Below are positions 16,665-26,354 of a stretch of 64,000 nucleotides of DNA, piece by piece. The number at the start of each line of letters is the position of its first letter. The first letter of the stretch is position 1. The position numbers and the translations under genes were made by a program. The stretch spans positions 62,001 through 126,000 of the forward strand of contig NZ_SMYO01000008.1 of assembly GCF_004358205.1 (NCBI RefSeq), given 5' to 3'. The stretch comes from Bacillus salipaludis. Lineage in GTDB: Bacteria; Bacillota; Bacilli; Bacillales_B; DSM-18226. The notes beneath the pieces were generated by a model that was not told where the DNA came from, made no database searches, and saw only the letters and a list, made by a program, of their open reading frames with translations.

Positions 16665-17783
16665 CTATTTTGCTATTTTTGCATCTAAAGTAGTAAAATC
16701 AAGCTCTTTATAATAACTGTTCTTCACTAAGATGTTCGGACCAAGGCATGAAACAGCCGGACAGTGACAATTTAATTCATTTGCGATACTTGAAGCTTGC
16801 CAAGCTTGATAGGCATCTTCAAGCCTTGTCGTTTGAATATTTCCAAGCGCCGGGGTATCGCCAAAATCTGTGACAATAATATCACCGTTAAAAATGTTTA
16901 CATTTAGACGTGAACGGCCGTCAGGATCATTTCTCACGGTAACATTCTTGCTTTCGTAAAGGCGCCGCAAAAGATCCAAATCCGCTTGGTTATGACTGCA
17001 AGGATAGAATGGCAGCGTCCCAAACAGCATCCACACATTTTCATCTCTAATGTCTAGTAAATGATGGATCGCCGCCCTAATTTCATCCAGTGTTAATGTC
17101 TCGAGATTGCTTGCGAAATCACTGGGGTACATCGGGTGCACTTCATGACGTTGACAATGCATTTCCTCAACAATTTGCCGGTGGATTTTTTCTAAATGTG
17201 GCAGGGTACGTTTATTCAACATCGTTTCCGCCGATACCATTACTCCCGCCTTTACGATTTCACGACTGTTTTCTATCATTCTTTCAAAATATTTTTCTCG
17301 TTGACTGTAATCAGGCTGCTTTTCCATTCTGGCAAAGCCTCCTTCTACAAAGTCATCTATCGTTCCCCAGTTGTGTGATATATGTAATACATCCAGGTGT
17401 GGAATGATTAATTCATAACGATCTAAATCCAATGTTAAATTGGAATTAATCTGTGTTCGAACACCGCGTTCATGAGCATATTTTAAAATTGGCGCCACAT
17501 AATTTTTCACCGAAGAAAGAGAAAGCATCGGCTCCCCGCCCGTGATACTTAGCGATCTTAACATCGGAATTTCCTCTAACCGTTGCAGGAGCAATTCAAG
17601 CGGAAGTGCCTCTGGGTCCTTTGTCTGTAAGGTATATCCAACTGCACAATGCTCGCAGCGCATATTACAAAGGGTCGTTGTCGTGAATTCAATATTACTT
17701 AACAAAAGTTTTCCATATTGCTCAACATCTAAATAAGCTTCCCACGGATCAAACATTGGGGTGATTTTCTTCATATTTGGCAT
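16665..17783 (-). CDS. yfkAB: Radical SAM/CxCxxxxC protein YfkAB
   Basis: 372-residue radical SAM enzyme. The cluster-binding motif is C39-NMR-C43-EH-C46, binding a [4Fe-4S] cluster that cleaves SAM. It is followed by the GGEP stretch (SITGGEPMLS) that contacts the SAM amino group. Near the C-terminus is CHCPAVSC, the CxCxxxxC motif that names the family and probably binds a second iron-sulfur cluster. Size and both motifs match Bacillus YfkAB. No substrate is established for the family as far as I know. It stands alone in convergent orientation to the MFS gene. Confidence 0.85.
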   Translation of the reverse strand: MPNMKKITPMFDPWEAYLDVEQYGKLLLSNIEFTTTTLCNMRCEHCAVGYTLQTKDPEALPLELLLQRLEEIPMLRSLSITGGEPMLSLSSVKNYVAPILKYAHERGVRTQINSNLTLDLDRYELIIPHLDVLHISHNWGTIDDFVEGGFARMEKQPDYSQREKYFERMIENSREIVKAGVMVSAETMLNKRTLPHLEKIHRQIVEEMHCQRHEVHPMYPSDFASNLETLTLDEIRAAIHHLLDIRDENVWMLFGTLPFYPCSHNQADLDLLRRLYESKNVTVRNDPDGRSRLNVNIFNGDIIVTDFGDTPALGNIQTTRLEDAYQAWQASSIANELNCHCPAVSCLGPNILVKNSYYKELDFTTLDAKIAK

Positions 17784-17864
17784 GATAAATCTCCTTACTA
17801 TCAGTCTTTCAAAACCTTTCCCATTCTAACATAAGATATTCTCTTAGCAAGAAAACCATGACCC

Positions 17865-17896
17865 AAAAGGCCGCAAATGATTATTTTTGCGGCCCC
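17865..17896 (-). terminator. Terminator of recQ
   Basis: Minus-strand GGCCGCAAA-N8-TTTGCGGCC followed by TTTTGGG, between the recQ stop (17951) and yfkAB. Confidence 0.75.
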
Positions 17897-17950
17897 TCAA
17901 ATCTACATTATTTTCAAATTCCCGGGAAATATCGACAAAAAGCTATATGA

Positions 17951-20080
17951 TTATTTTTCTTTACTCATGAAATAAAGATAGCCCTTAATCATGAAATAGC
18001 TGACTTCGTCAGGTAGAAGCTCCTTAATCGGCTTTAAGCGCTCGCGGCCTGCTTCTTCTACCGCTTTTTCCAATAACGGAACGTATTCAGGAGGAATAAT
18101 CGTTGAAAACTCAACCCCTAATCCCTGCTGTGCACATTGAATTAAATGGTTTTCGATGGTACTAATAGATAAATCTCGCTGTTTTGCAATCTCTTTTAAA
18201 GATAGGTTGTTTTGATGAAGTTTAAGCGTTTCTAAATGGGAATCACCTAACGTCTTTTTGAGAGACTTTTTTGCTGGCTTCGCTTCGGTTGTGAGCTCAC
18301 TTTGATATTCGGGATTCATCTCACAAAACTCACGAATTGCCTGAATAAAATCGAGACCATACTTTTGCAGTTTCATTTCACCAACACCGCTAACCTGTAA
18401 AAAAGCATCACTGGATTTCGGCACTTTGGCGCACATATCCTTTAACGCTGCATCTGAAAAAATGACAAATGGCGGTACTTTTTCTGCTTCTGCAATTTTT
18501 CTTCTGACCTCACGTAGTACTTCAAATAATGGGTCGCTCTTGGATACTTGTTTGACGGTAACAATTTCCCTGCGATGAACTTGATGTTTTCCCAAAAGAA
18601 CCTCTTTACCTTTTGGCGGAACATAAAGTGTCGGAAAGGTTCCTTGTTCAATGGCAATTAAATCTTGAGAAATCAAAAACTCTATGAAATCACCGATATC
18701 TTTCACACTTTGGTCCTTCATGATTCCAAATGTAGAAAGCGTGTTAAAGCCCATATCGGTTACTTTTTTATTTTTCGAGCCTGTTAACACTTGGGCGATC
18801 AGTGTTTTTCCGAAACGCTGCCCCATCCGGATAATACATGAGAGCACCATTTGTGCTTCCTTCGTAACATCCACACTTGAACGGGAATCTAAGCAATTTC
18901 CGCATCTGCCGCATGGTTCTGTTTCGGTTTCCCCGAAATAATGTAAAATAAATTCCTGTAAGCAGTTTTCGGTGTGGCAGTAATCCACCATCTGCTGCAG
19001 TTTTTCTAATTCCCGCGTCATTCGGCTGCGGTCACTTGATTGGTCAATCAGGAAGCGCTGAATTTGCACATCCTGTGAGGAATGCAGAAGAATACATTCA
19101 CTATCAAGACCGTCTCGTCCTGCACGCCCGGCTTCTTGATAATAGCTTTCCATGTTTTTTGGAAGCTGAAAATGGAGGACGTATCTTATATTGCTCTTAT
19201 CTATTCCCATTCCAAATGCTGATGTTGCAACCATCACGGAGGCTTTATCCTCCAAAAATCGATCCTGCTCTTGGGCGCGTTCCACATCTCCCATCCCCGC
19301 ATGGTACCGTGCAACCTCTATGTTTTCTCTCTTTAATTTTTCATAAAGCTGGTCGACATTCTTCCTGGTTGCGGCATAAATAATCCCGGCTTCCTTTTCA
19401 TTCTTTTTAATATAATCAATGAGAAATTTAAAACGATCCTGTCCCTTAATAACAGAAAAAGAGAGGTTCTCCCGTTCAAAACCTGTCATCACTGTGTTCT
19501 CTTCATCAATTTTAAGCAGTGTGCAAATATCTTCGCGAACTTTTGGGGTTGCTGTTGCCGTCAAAGCAAGGACGATAGGTTTCTGCGGAAGGTTATTTAC
19601 CATTTGTTGTATATGGCGATAACTCGGCCGGAAATCATGTCCCCATTGTGAAATACAGTGGGCTTCATCAACAGCTACTAACGGAATTTCCATTTGTTTA
19701 AGGTCCTCAATGAATTCCTGAGATTCCATGCGCTCTGGTGCTATATATAAAAGCTTGTACTTCCCCTGCTTAGATTCCCGAATTCGCTCATTTGCTTCGT
19801 TATAGCTTAGGGAACTGTTGATAAATGTTGCAGGAATTCCTGCCTGGATAAGGGCATCGACTTGGTCTTTCATTAAGGAAATCAGCGGAGAAATGACGAT
19901 GGTCGTTCCCGGAAGCACCATTGCTGGGATTTGATAGCAAATCGATTTACCGCCTCCGGTCGGCATTACACAAATCGTATTATTTCCCTCTAATACAGAG
20001 CGGATCGCCTGCTCTTGACCCTTACGAAAGGATTTGTACCCGAAATACGTTTCTAATATAGGAAGAGCTTGTTGAAACAA
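17951..20080 (-). CDS. recQ: ATP-dependent DNA helicase RecQ
   Basis: 709-residue 3'-5' DNA helicase of recombination and repair. Motif I is TGGGKS with K45, motif II DEAH at 138-141, motif III LTATATPK, and motif VI the QEAGRAGRDG arginine finger. A zinc-binding RQC region follows (CHTENC...CGRCGNC), then an HRDC domain (VPPFVIFSDAALKDMC...LQVSGVGEMKLQKYG). The last 100 residues hold a helix-turn-helix-like segment (LSLKEIAKQRDLSISTIENHL), which makes it longer than B. subtilis RecQ (about 590) and resembles the longer RecQ form of many Firmicutes. Monocistronic. Confidence 0.93.
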   Translation of the reverse strand: MFQQALPILETYFGYKSFRKGQEQAIRSVLEGNNTICVMPTGGGKSICYQIPAMVLPGTTIVISPLISLMKDQVDALIQAGIPATFINSSLSYNEANERIRESKQGKYKLLYIAPERMESQEFIEDLKQMEIPLVAVDEAHCISQWGHDFRPSYRHIQQMVNNLPQKPIVLALTATATPKVREDICTLLKIDEENTVMTGFERENLSFSVIKGQDRFKFLIDYIKKNEKEAGIIYAATRKNVDQLYEKLKRENIEVARYHAGMGDVERAQEQDRFLEDKASVMVATSAFGMGIDKSNIRYVLHFQLPKNMESYYQEAGRAGRDGLDSECILLHSSQDVQIQRFLIDQSSDRSRMTRELEKLQQMVDYCHTENCLQEFILHYFGETETEPCGRCGNCLDSRSSVDVTKEAQMVLSCIIRMGQRFGKTLIAQVLTGSKNKKVTDMGFNTLSTFGIMKDQSVKDIGDFIEFLISQDLIAIEQGTFPTLYVPPKGKEVLLGKHQVHRREIVTVKQVSKSDPLFEVLREVRRKIAEAEKVPPFVIFSDAALKDMCAKVPKSSDAFLQVSGVGEMKLQKYGLDFIQAIREFCEMNPEYQSELTTEAKPAKKSLKKTLGDSHLETLKLHQNNLSLKEIAKQRDLSISTIENHLIQCAQQGLGVEFSTIIPPEYVPLLEKAVEEAGRERLKPIKELLPDEVSYFMIKGYLYFMSKEK

Positions 20081-20277
20081 ACTTAGTCACTCCTTTCTAT
20101 TAAAAAAACTCGTATTTCCATTATACGAGTTTTTGAGCATCGAATTCTATAGTCATATAAGGAGCTTTTTTTGGACAGCACTTGAAGTGGATTAAAGTTA
20201 CAATTAATGGGTATTTTTTTTAATGAGACAATCCATTACAATATAAGTAAATCAAAGACCTAAAGAGGGCATCACTG

Positions 20278-20451
20278 ATGAAACCATTTAAAGAAAAGAA
20301 AAAACACAAGAAAAAAATCCGTCATTATGTATTTGAAGAAATCATTGAGTGTATCTTTGAGGGGATATTAGGTCTGATATGGAGATTAATTGTAGGGCTT
20401 TTTCACCTTATAGTCCGGTCGATTGCCGCTATTTTTCATCATTTCTTTTAA
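20278..20451 (+). CDS. Small basic membrane-associated peptide, 57 aa
   Basis: Short gene with ATG at 20278 and an AAGAGGGC ribosome site. The first 16 residues are strongly basic (KPFKEKKKHKKKIRH), followed by an amphipathic to hydrophobic helix of about 35 residues (IECIFEGILGLIWRLIVG, then LFHLIVRSIAAIFHHFF). This suggests one or two membrane-embedded helices oriented by the positive-inside rule. I do not recognise the family. It is divergent from recQ, ends at a strong terminator, and the terminator right after its stop supports an expressed unit. Confidence 0.6.
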   Translation: MKPFKEKKKHKKKIRHYVFEEIIECIFEGILGLIWRLIVGLFHLIVRSIAAIFHHFF

Positions 20452-20454
20452 ATC

Positions 20455-20497
20455 AAAGGTTGTCAAAAAGCGCAGCGACTTTTTGACAACCTTTTTT
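20455..20497. terminator. Bidirectional terminator
   Basis: AAAGGTTGTCAAAAAG-CGCAGCGA-CTTTTTGACAACCTTTTTT, a 16-bp stem serving both the 57-aa gene and the acyl-CoA synthetase gene on the other strand. Confidence 0.9.
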
Positions 20498-20498
20498 A

Positions 20499-22082
20499 TT
20501 ATCGCTGAGCTTTTCCCAAAGCCCCTTGAGCAAACAGTTCCTCTAACTTTTTCCGTAATATAAACTTTTGAATTTTCCCGCTGGCATTCCGCGGCAGCAC
20601 CTCACAGAAAACATACTTTCTCGGCCGTTTATAGTTTGCTAATTTGTCGCTGTTCTTACAGTAATCATCCAACTCTTGTTCGTTGACAGCGGCATCTTTT
20701 TTCACAACAAAAGCAGTTACCGTCTCACCCCAGCGGTCATCCGGCTGCCCGACCACTGCGACATCCAGCACTCCCGTATGAGCATGTAAAATATCTTCTA
20801 CCTCGCGCGGGTAAATATTTTCCCCGCCGCTAATAATCATGTCATCCACACGATCATTTACAAAAAGATAGCCCTCTTCATCCATATAGCCAATATCTCC
20901 TGAGTGGTACCAGCCCTTATACATTGCTTTTTCTGTCGCCTCCTCCCGGCCAAAATAGCCAAGCATCATACACGATCCCTGAACAATAATTTCACCAGGT
21001 TCGCCTGGAAGCAGAATATCATCCGGATCGGATGGACCATCCTCTCTTGGACGGACAACCCGAATATCATGATTTAAGCAGGCCTGGCCTGCAGAGCCCA
21101 CTTTCCGCAGTTGGTCGCTTTCAGATAAAAAGGAAATCGCCGGGCCCATCTCAGTCATTCCATATGCCTGTACGAGGGATATTCCCAAGCGGTCGTGGCA
21201 GGCATGGACAAGGGAAGGCGCCATTGGGGCAGCTCCATATAAACCAAGCTTCAAGCTTCTAAGGTTATATTGGCTCAAATCCTCTTGAAGAAGCATATTC
21301 CACATTGTTGGAGCAGCAAAAAATTTCGTGACTTTTTCCTGACTGATTAATTCAAGAACTTTTTGGGGATTAAATTGGTGCAGAATCACATTACGGCATC
21401 CCAAATGAACCCTTGGCAGGAAAGCGCAATGAAGTTCCGCACAATGGAACATCGGCGCGGTCACCAGCCCGACATCCATCGCTTCATATTTCTTTGCTGC
21501 AATCACCAGCATACTCTGCTCAATCATATTCCGATGACTGTGCATAACCCCTTTCGGTCTGCCCGTTGTCCCGCTTGTGTACATAATCGCATATAGATCA
21601 TTTTCATCAACTTCCACCTGTACAAGTTCGGACGAAACCGCACCAAGCTGTTCATGAAAGTTTTTTGCATAGATGGGCGTATCTTCATCAATATACCAGA
21701 AGGAGATGGCTGGGAAACGGTTCTCGATGTTGGCGATGATAGGCTCTAAAGCTTTTTCAAAAAGAACAACCTTTGGGGAGGCATCTACTAAAATATAAGC
21801 AACTTCCTCAGAAGTTAACCGAAAATTAATCGGATTGAAGACGGCACCGATTTTCGCACAGGCAAAAAAGGCAGTCCCTAATTCTTCCGTATTAAATAGA
21901 AAAGTCGAGACGCGGTCGCCTTTTTTAACCCCTCCCATTATGAGTGCTTCCGCAAGGCTGTTGATCCGTTCGTTCCATTCTTTATAAGTGAAACGAACAT
22001 TTTTTCTTACATCAAAAATCGCTTCCTTATTCGGAAACTTTTTAACCGTCAAATCGAAAACTTTGCCAATCGTCGTTCCCAT
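20499..22082 (-). CDS. Acyl-CoA synthetase (AMP-forming)
   Basis: 527-residue ANL-superfamily ligase that activates a fatty acid to its acyl-CoA through an acyl-adenylate. The P-loop-like motif is YTSGTTGRPKGVMHSH, followed by AYGMTEMGP, YHSGDIGYMDEEGY and the C-terminal catalytic lysine in RNASGKIQK. Third gene of a beta-oxidation operon after an acyl-CoA dehydrogenase and a thiolase, and 19 bp from the latter. The context points to medium- or long-chain fatty acid use; chain length cannot be read from sequence. Confidence 0.9.
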   Translation of the reverse strand: MGTTIGKVFDLTVKKFPNKEAIFDVRKNVRFTYKEWNERINSLAEALIMGGVKKGDRVSTFLFNTEELGTAFFACAKIGAVFNPINFRLTSEEVAYILVDASPKVVLFEKALEPIIANIENRFPAISFWYIDEDTPIYAKNFHEQLGAVSSELVQVEVDENDLYAIMYTSGTTGRPKGVMHSHRNMIEQSMLVIAAKKYEAMDVGLVTAPMFHCAELHCAFLPRVHLGCRNVILHQFNPQKVLELISQEKVTKFFAAPTMWNMLLQEDLSQYNLRSLKLGLYGAAPMAPSLVHACHDRLGISLVQAYGMTEMGPAISFLSESDQLRKVGSAGQACLNHDIRVVRPREDGPSDPDDILLPGEPGEIIVQGSCMMLGYFGREEATEKAMYKGWYHSGDIGYMDEEGYLFVNDRVDDMIISGGENIYPREVEDILHAHTGVLDVAVVGQPDDRWGETVTAFVVKKDAAVNEQELDDYCKNSDKLANYKRPRKYVFCEVLPRNASGKIQKFILRKKLEELFAQGALGKAQR

Positions 22083-22100
22083 TCAATCTCCTCCAGAATA

Positions 22101-23258
22101 TTAGTCTAATCTTTCAATAATCGTCGCATTTGCCATCCCATGCCCTTCACACATTGTCTGCAGACCATAACGGCAGCCTGAACGTTCAAGCTCATGTATC
22201 ATTGTCACCATTAACCGTGCCCCGCTGGCGCCCAATGGATGACCCAAAGCAATCGCACCTCCATTTGGATTCAGCTTGGCCGGATCCGCACCTGTTTCTT
22301 TTAACCAGGCCATTGCTACTGGTGCAAACGCTTCGTTGACCTCAAAAATATCAATATCATCAATGGATAGACCTGATTTTTCCAATGCCTTTTGGGTGGC
22401 CGCGATTGGCCCTGTCAGCATCAAGGTTGGATCCGATCCAACGACAACACGGGTATGAACGCGGAAGCGAGGTTTTAACCCCAGCTCCTCTGCCTTTTCT
22501 CGGGACATAAGTAAAAGGGCTGCTGCGCCATCGCTGATTTGACTGGAATTTCCCGCATGAATAACCCCATCCTCAACAAAGGAGGTTTTTAGTCCGGCAA
22601 GTGCCTCTAAAGAAGTTCCTCTTCTTGGCCCTTGGTCATCCCTAATAACCGCTGATGTGCCATCAGGAAGTGTTACTTCAAGTGGAAAAATTTCACTGGC
22701 AAAATGGCCCTCGGCTTGTGCACGCAATGCCTTTTCGTGACTTTCCAGTGAAAATTGATCAAGCTCCTTTCGGGTAAAACTATATTTTTCAGCAATCCGC
22801 TCTGCAGAAAGCCCTTGGTGAATCATCTCAAATCGTTTTCTTAAATTGGGGCTGAAAGGGTCTCCAGCTCCTTTATAGCTAGACCCCATCGGCACCCGGG
22901 ACATGCTTTCAACACCACCAGCTATTACGACATCCATATCTCCCGCGAGGATGGCCTGTGCAGCGAAATGAACAGCCTGCTGGCTTGAACCGCATTGGCG
23001 GTCAATCGTCGTCCCTGGGACTTCAATCGGGAATCCGGCAATCAATGCCGCGACTCGGGCAATATCTCCTGCTTGTTCACTTACCTGTGTGACACATCCA
23101 AGGATGACATCATCAATAATGGCAGGGTCTATCCCGGCTCGATTTACTAATTCTTTTAATGTAAATGCTGCCAGGTCATCTGGACGAATTTCCTTTAATA
23201 CTCCATTTCTTTTTCCAACCGGTGTTCGAACTCCTTCTACAATAACTACTTCCCGCAT
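22101..23258 (-). CDS. Acetyl-CoA C-acyltransferase (thiolase)
   Basis: About 385 residues. It catalyses the thiolytic step of beta-oxidation, releasing acetyl-CoA. The nucleophilic Cys lies in DRQCGSSQQA. The second active-site block is NEAFAPVAMAW, then NPNGGAIALGHPLGASGAR with the catalytic His, and the C-terminal block is MCEGHGMANA where the second Cys acts as base. ATG 23258 is taken; an in-frame TTG lies three bases earlier, and GAGGGG upstream could serve either. It lies between the dehydrogenase and ligase genes on one transcript. Confidence 0.92.
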   Translation of the reverse strand: MREVVIVEGVRTPVGKRNGVLKEIRPDDLAAFTLKELVNRAGIDPAIIDDVILGCVTQVSEQAGDIARVAALIAGFPIEVPGTTIDRQCGSSQQAVHFAAQAILAGDMDVVIAGGVESMSRVPMGSSYKGAGDPFSPNLRKRFEMIHQGLSAERIAEKYSFTRKELDQFSLESHEKALRAQAEGHFASEIFPLEVTLPDGTSAVIRDDQGPRRGTSLEALAGLKTSFVEDGVIHAGNSSQISDGAAALLLMSREKAEELGLKPRFRVHTRVVVGSDPTLMLTGPIAATQKALEKSGLSIDDIDIFEVNEAFAPVAMAWLKETGADPAKLNPNGGAIALGHPLGASGARLMVTMIHELERSGCRYGLQTMCEGHGMANATIIERLD

Positions 23259-23278
23259 CAATTATCGACCCCTCTTTT

Positions 23279-24424
23279 CTATAATCCTAGGTTTTTTGCA
23301 ATAATTGTTTTCATAATTTCATTCGTCCCCGCATAAATGCTGGAAACTTGTATATCACGGAATCTTCTCGCAATCTCATATTCTTCCATGTAGCCATAGC
23401 CGCCGTGCAGCTGCATACATTCGGAGGCAATCTTCTTTGCATTTTCTGTAAGTTTCCATTTTGCCATTGAAACCTTCGTCACAACATTTTTACTCTCGAT
23501 ATGTTCTGCAATCAGTTGATCTAAAAAGGCCCTGCCCATTTCAATGTCGGCTGCCATCTCAGCGATTTTAAACTGGGTATTTTGGAATTGGCTGATGGAC
23601 TTTCCGAAAGCTTCACGGCTTTTTACATAATCTATTGTTAGTTTTAGCATTACCTCTGCTGCTTTCTGGGCCTGTATCGCCACAACAAGCCGCTCCTGCT
23701 GTAGTTTATCCATCATATGGAGGAAGCCTTTTCCTTCCTCACCAATAAGATATTCTTTTGGAACCTTGCAATCTTCAAAAATAAGTTCGGCAGTATCCTG
23801 GCAATGCAAGCCAACCTTGTTCAGCTTTCTCCCTCTGGAAAAACCGGGAGTGCCTCTTTCTACCATCAATAGGCTGATTCCTTTATGTTTTGGCTTGGCA
23901 TTCGGGTCGGTTTTACAAGCAACTAGGATTAAATCCGATTGAATTCCATTGGTAATAAACGTTTTTTGTCCATTTACTAAATAATGACTTCCATCAAGTT
24001 TTGCGGTTGTTTTAATATTAGCCAGGTCTGAACCCGTCCCTGGTTCTGTCATCGCAATCGCTGTAATCAACTCACCCAAAGCACACCTTGGCAGCCAGCG
24101 CTTTTTTTGTTCCTCTGTTCCAAAGGCGGTGATGTAGGGAATGACAATATCGCTGTGAAGTCCAAGCCCCACTAATCCGGATCCTACGCGTTCGAGTTCC
24201 TCATTAATGACAACGGAAAAACCCCAGTCAACCCCACTCCCTCCATATTTCTCCTCTAAATCAGGGCAAAGGAATCCCTGCTCCCCCATTTTTGTCCAAA
24301 AGGAACGAGGAATAAGGCGATTCTCCTCCCACTGTTCATAAAAGGGATATGCTTCTTTGTCCAAAAACTTTCGTAAGGATTTGCGGAAAATTTCATGGTC
24401 TTCCGTTAAATATGGATGTTTCAT
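23279..24424 (-). CDS. Acyl-CoA dehydrogenase
   Basis: 381-residue FAD enzyme that introduces the alpha-beta double bond in acyl-CoA. Visible signatures are AMTEPGTGSDLANIKTTA (FAD/substrate site) and the C-terminal CMQLHGGYGYMEEYEIARRFRDIQV with the region of the catalytic base, then YAGTNEIMKTIIAKNLGL. First gene of the three-gene fatty acid operon, with a candidate cre site about 25 bp upstream of its start. No enoyl-CoA hydratase or hydroxyacyl-CoA dehydrogenase is present here, so the pathway must be completed elsewhere in the genome. Confidence 0.92.
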   Translation of the reverse strand: MKHPYLTEDHEIFRKSLRKFLDKEAYPFYEQWEENRLIPRSFWTKMGEQGFLCPDLEEKYGGSGVDWGFSVVINEELERVGSGLVGLGLHSDIVIPYITAFGTEEQKKRWLPRCALGELITAIAMTEPGTGSDLANIKTTAKLDGSHYLVNGQKTFITNGIQSDLILVACKTDPNAKPKHKGISLLMVERGTPGFSRGRKLNKVGLHCQDTAELIFEDCKVPKEYLIGEEGKGFLHMMDKLQQERLVVAIQAQKAAEVMLKLTIDYVKSREAFGKSISQFQNTQFKIAEMAADIEMGRAFLDQLIAEHIESKNVVTKVSMAKWKLTENAKKIASECMQLHGGYGYMEEYEIARRFRDIQVSSIYAGTNEIMKTIIAKNLGL

Positions 24425-24447
24425 CCCACAATCACCTCTCTAAGTTT

Positions 24448-24461
24448 CGAAAACGCTTTCC
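24448..24461. promoter_or_regulatory. Candidate CcpA cre site of the fatty acid operon
   Basis: CGAAAACGCTTTCC, whose core GAAAACGCTTTC matches the pseudo-palindromic cre core around the central CG, with the outermost base of each arm deviating. Its position just upstream of the acyl-CoA dehydrogenase start suits catabolite repression of beta-oxidation. Confidence 0.55.
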
Positions 24462-24640
24462 ATCCTTATTTTAACAGATAACACTGAATTTTTTGAATAT
24501 TTCGCTCTCAGAAATCACTCCCTAGTACCCATGTCATAGGACATTTTGCATAATTTGTAGAACTGTAATTGTTGAATATTCAGAAAATATGAAACTATAA
24601 TAGTTTTGGTAGGAAAAAATTACATAATTGGAGGGAATTT

Positions 24641-26272
24641 TTGTTGAATTTTAAAAAGTTGTCGATTTTAGTTGTATTAATACTGGCACTAAATACCTTC
24701 TTGTCTTCGTTTGTTTTTGCCGAAAATAACGATAAAAAAAGCATTGTTGCCTTAGGGGATTCGATTACATATGGATGGAATCTTCAAGATCGTTCACAAG
24801 CATTTCCCTATCTAATTGGAACTAACGAATATACGGTCTCAAAAAATATTAGTGCCCCTGGCTGGAAAACTACTGATTTATTAGCAGCATTGAGCACCGC
24901 TGAGAATATGGATGCAATTAAAAAAGCTGACTTGATTACGTTGGATATCGGAAATAATGATTTATTGTCGCTTCCGGAAGTAAAAGTAATATTAGATCAA
25001 TTAAAAGCTAACCCGCCGGTACTGCCAACTCAGGACCAAATTAATGCAGCAACCGCTGCTTTATTGAATGCTATTTCAAAATTACCAGCAAATCTAGGTG
25101 CAGTAATCACAACGGTTGAAAATGTGAATCCTGATGCACAAATTATTCTTTACAACCTATATAATCCATTTGGAACCAGCGCTGGTCCTTTACATGACCT
25201 TGGTGAAAAAGTTATCCCAGCTGTTAATTCACAGGTTATTAACCCTCTTGCGCAGACCTTTGGTGCCCACATAGCTAATGCCTATTCCGCGTTTAATGGA
25301 AGACAAGCTGAATTAATCTTACCTGGAGATATTCATCCAAATACTACCGGCCATCAAGTCTTAGCTGGTTTAGCAAATGATATTTTAAAAACCTTTACAC
25401 CACAGGATTTTGATATTACGCTAACACCATCAACAACAAAGCCAGCGGAAAAGGTAACAATTTCTGTTTCTTCCACGGCAAAAGAAGTTATTGCAATGAA
25501 ATGGCTAAAAGGCGAAAAAACCGTTGCAGATTTCACTAACCAAGGAGAAAACATTACTGACAATAAATTTGATATAACTGAAAATAATAAATACACCGTT
25601 TATGTTAAGGATGGCACTGGGCTTGAAAAAGTGAAGGTCATCGATATCAACAATATTAAACAGGCACCTGCACCTGATTTCACCCTTGACTTAGCGGCTT
25701 CGCCAACAGAGGAAACAGATGGACCAGTGACAATCAAAGTTTCCACCAATGCCGAAGAGGTCCTACAGATGAAATGGCTTGCTGGTAAAAAAACGATTGA
25801 TGATTTTGCCAACGATGGGACTGACATAACGGATAACCAGTTTGATGTTACCGAGAACGGAAAATATACCGTTTATGTTTTGGATGGTAAAGGCGTCCAA
25901 AAAGTAAAGGTCATCGAAATTAATAACATTAAATCGAAAACAGACGATCCTGGGAATGGAAATCCTGGTGATGACGGTACTACTAACCCTGGCGATAATC
26001 CAGGAGATACCGGTAATGATAACCCTACTGATAATCCCGGGGATACTGGTAATGACACCACTACTGAAAATCCTGGGGATGGCGGAAGTGATCACCCAGC
26101 ATCAGATTCCGCTGATAAAGGCAGCAAGAGTCCTGCATTCGCAACAGATAATTCATTACCAGACACTGCAACATCAATGTACAATTATGCTGCATTGGGA
26201 CTTGCCCTACTACTAGCTGGATTAGTGGCAATGAGGGTCCAGCAAGTAAGAAGAAAGAGAGAAAATATCTAA
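24641..26272 (+). CDS. Cell-wall-anchored GDSL esterase with LPDTA sortase signal
   Basis: 543-residue surface protein. Signal peptide 1-27 is followed by an SGNH/GDSL hydrolase domain with GDSIT (39-43, Ser41), GNND (104-107) and the catalytic pair D230/H232 in GDIHPNTTGH. Two repeats of about 85 residues follow (about 257-340 and 346-431), ending VKVIDINNIK and VKVIEINNIK. Next comes a D/N/P/G-rich wall-spanning linker (about 435-485), then LPDTA (506-510), a hydrophobic helix and a basic tail. LPDTA/LPDTS is the sorting motif of Bacillus sortase D (YhcS). The start is TTG at 24641 or 24644 behind GGAGGG. The ester substrate is unknown. Confidence 0.9.
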   Translation: MLNFKKLSILVVLILALNTFLSSFVFAENNDKKSIVALGDSITYGWNLQDRSQAFPYLIGTNEYTVSKNISAPGWKTTDLLAALSTAENMDAIKKADLITLDIGNNDLLSLPEVKVILDQLKANPPVLPTQDQINAATAALLNAISKLPANLGAVITTVENVNPDAQIILYNLYNPFGTSAGPLHDLGEKVIPAVNSQVINPLAQTFGAHIANAYSAFNGRQAELILPGDIHPNTTGHQVLAGLANDILKTFTPQDFDITLTPSTTKPAEKVTISVSSTAKEVIAMKWLKGEKTVADFTNQGENITDNKFDITENNKYTVYVKDGTGLEKVKVIDINNIKQAPAPDFTLDLAASPTEETDGPVTIKVSTNAEEVLQMKWLAGKKTIDDFANDGTDITDNQFDVTENGKYTVYVLDGKGVQKVKVIEINNIKSKTDDPGNGNPGDDGTTNPGDNPGDTGNDNPTDNPGDTGNDTTTENPGDGGSDHPASDSADKGSKSPAFATDNSLPDTATSMYNYAALGLALLLAGLVAMRVQQVRRKRENI

Positions 26273-26307
26273 TTTAATAAGAGATTCGTTTCATTAGAGA
26301 CTAATTA

Positions 26308-26341
26308 TAAATAAACCTGCCATTAAAGGCAGGTTTATTTG
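26308..26341. terminator. Bidirectional terminator after GDSL gene
   Basis: ATAAACCTGCC-ATTAAA-GGCAGGTTTAT followed by TTGTTG; a strong hairpin between the convergent GDSL and PAS genes. Confidence 0.8.
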
Positions 26342-26354
26342 TTGTTATATTCTT

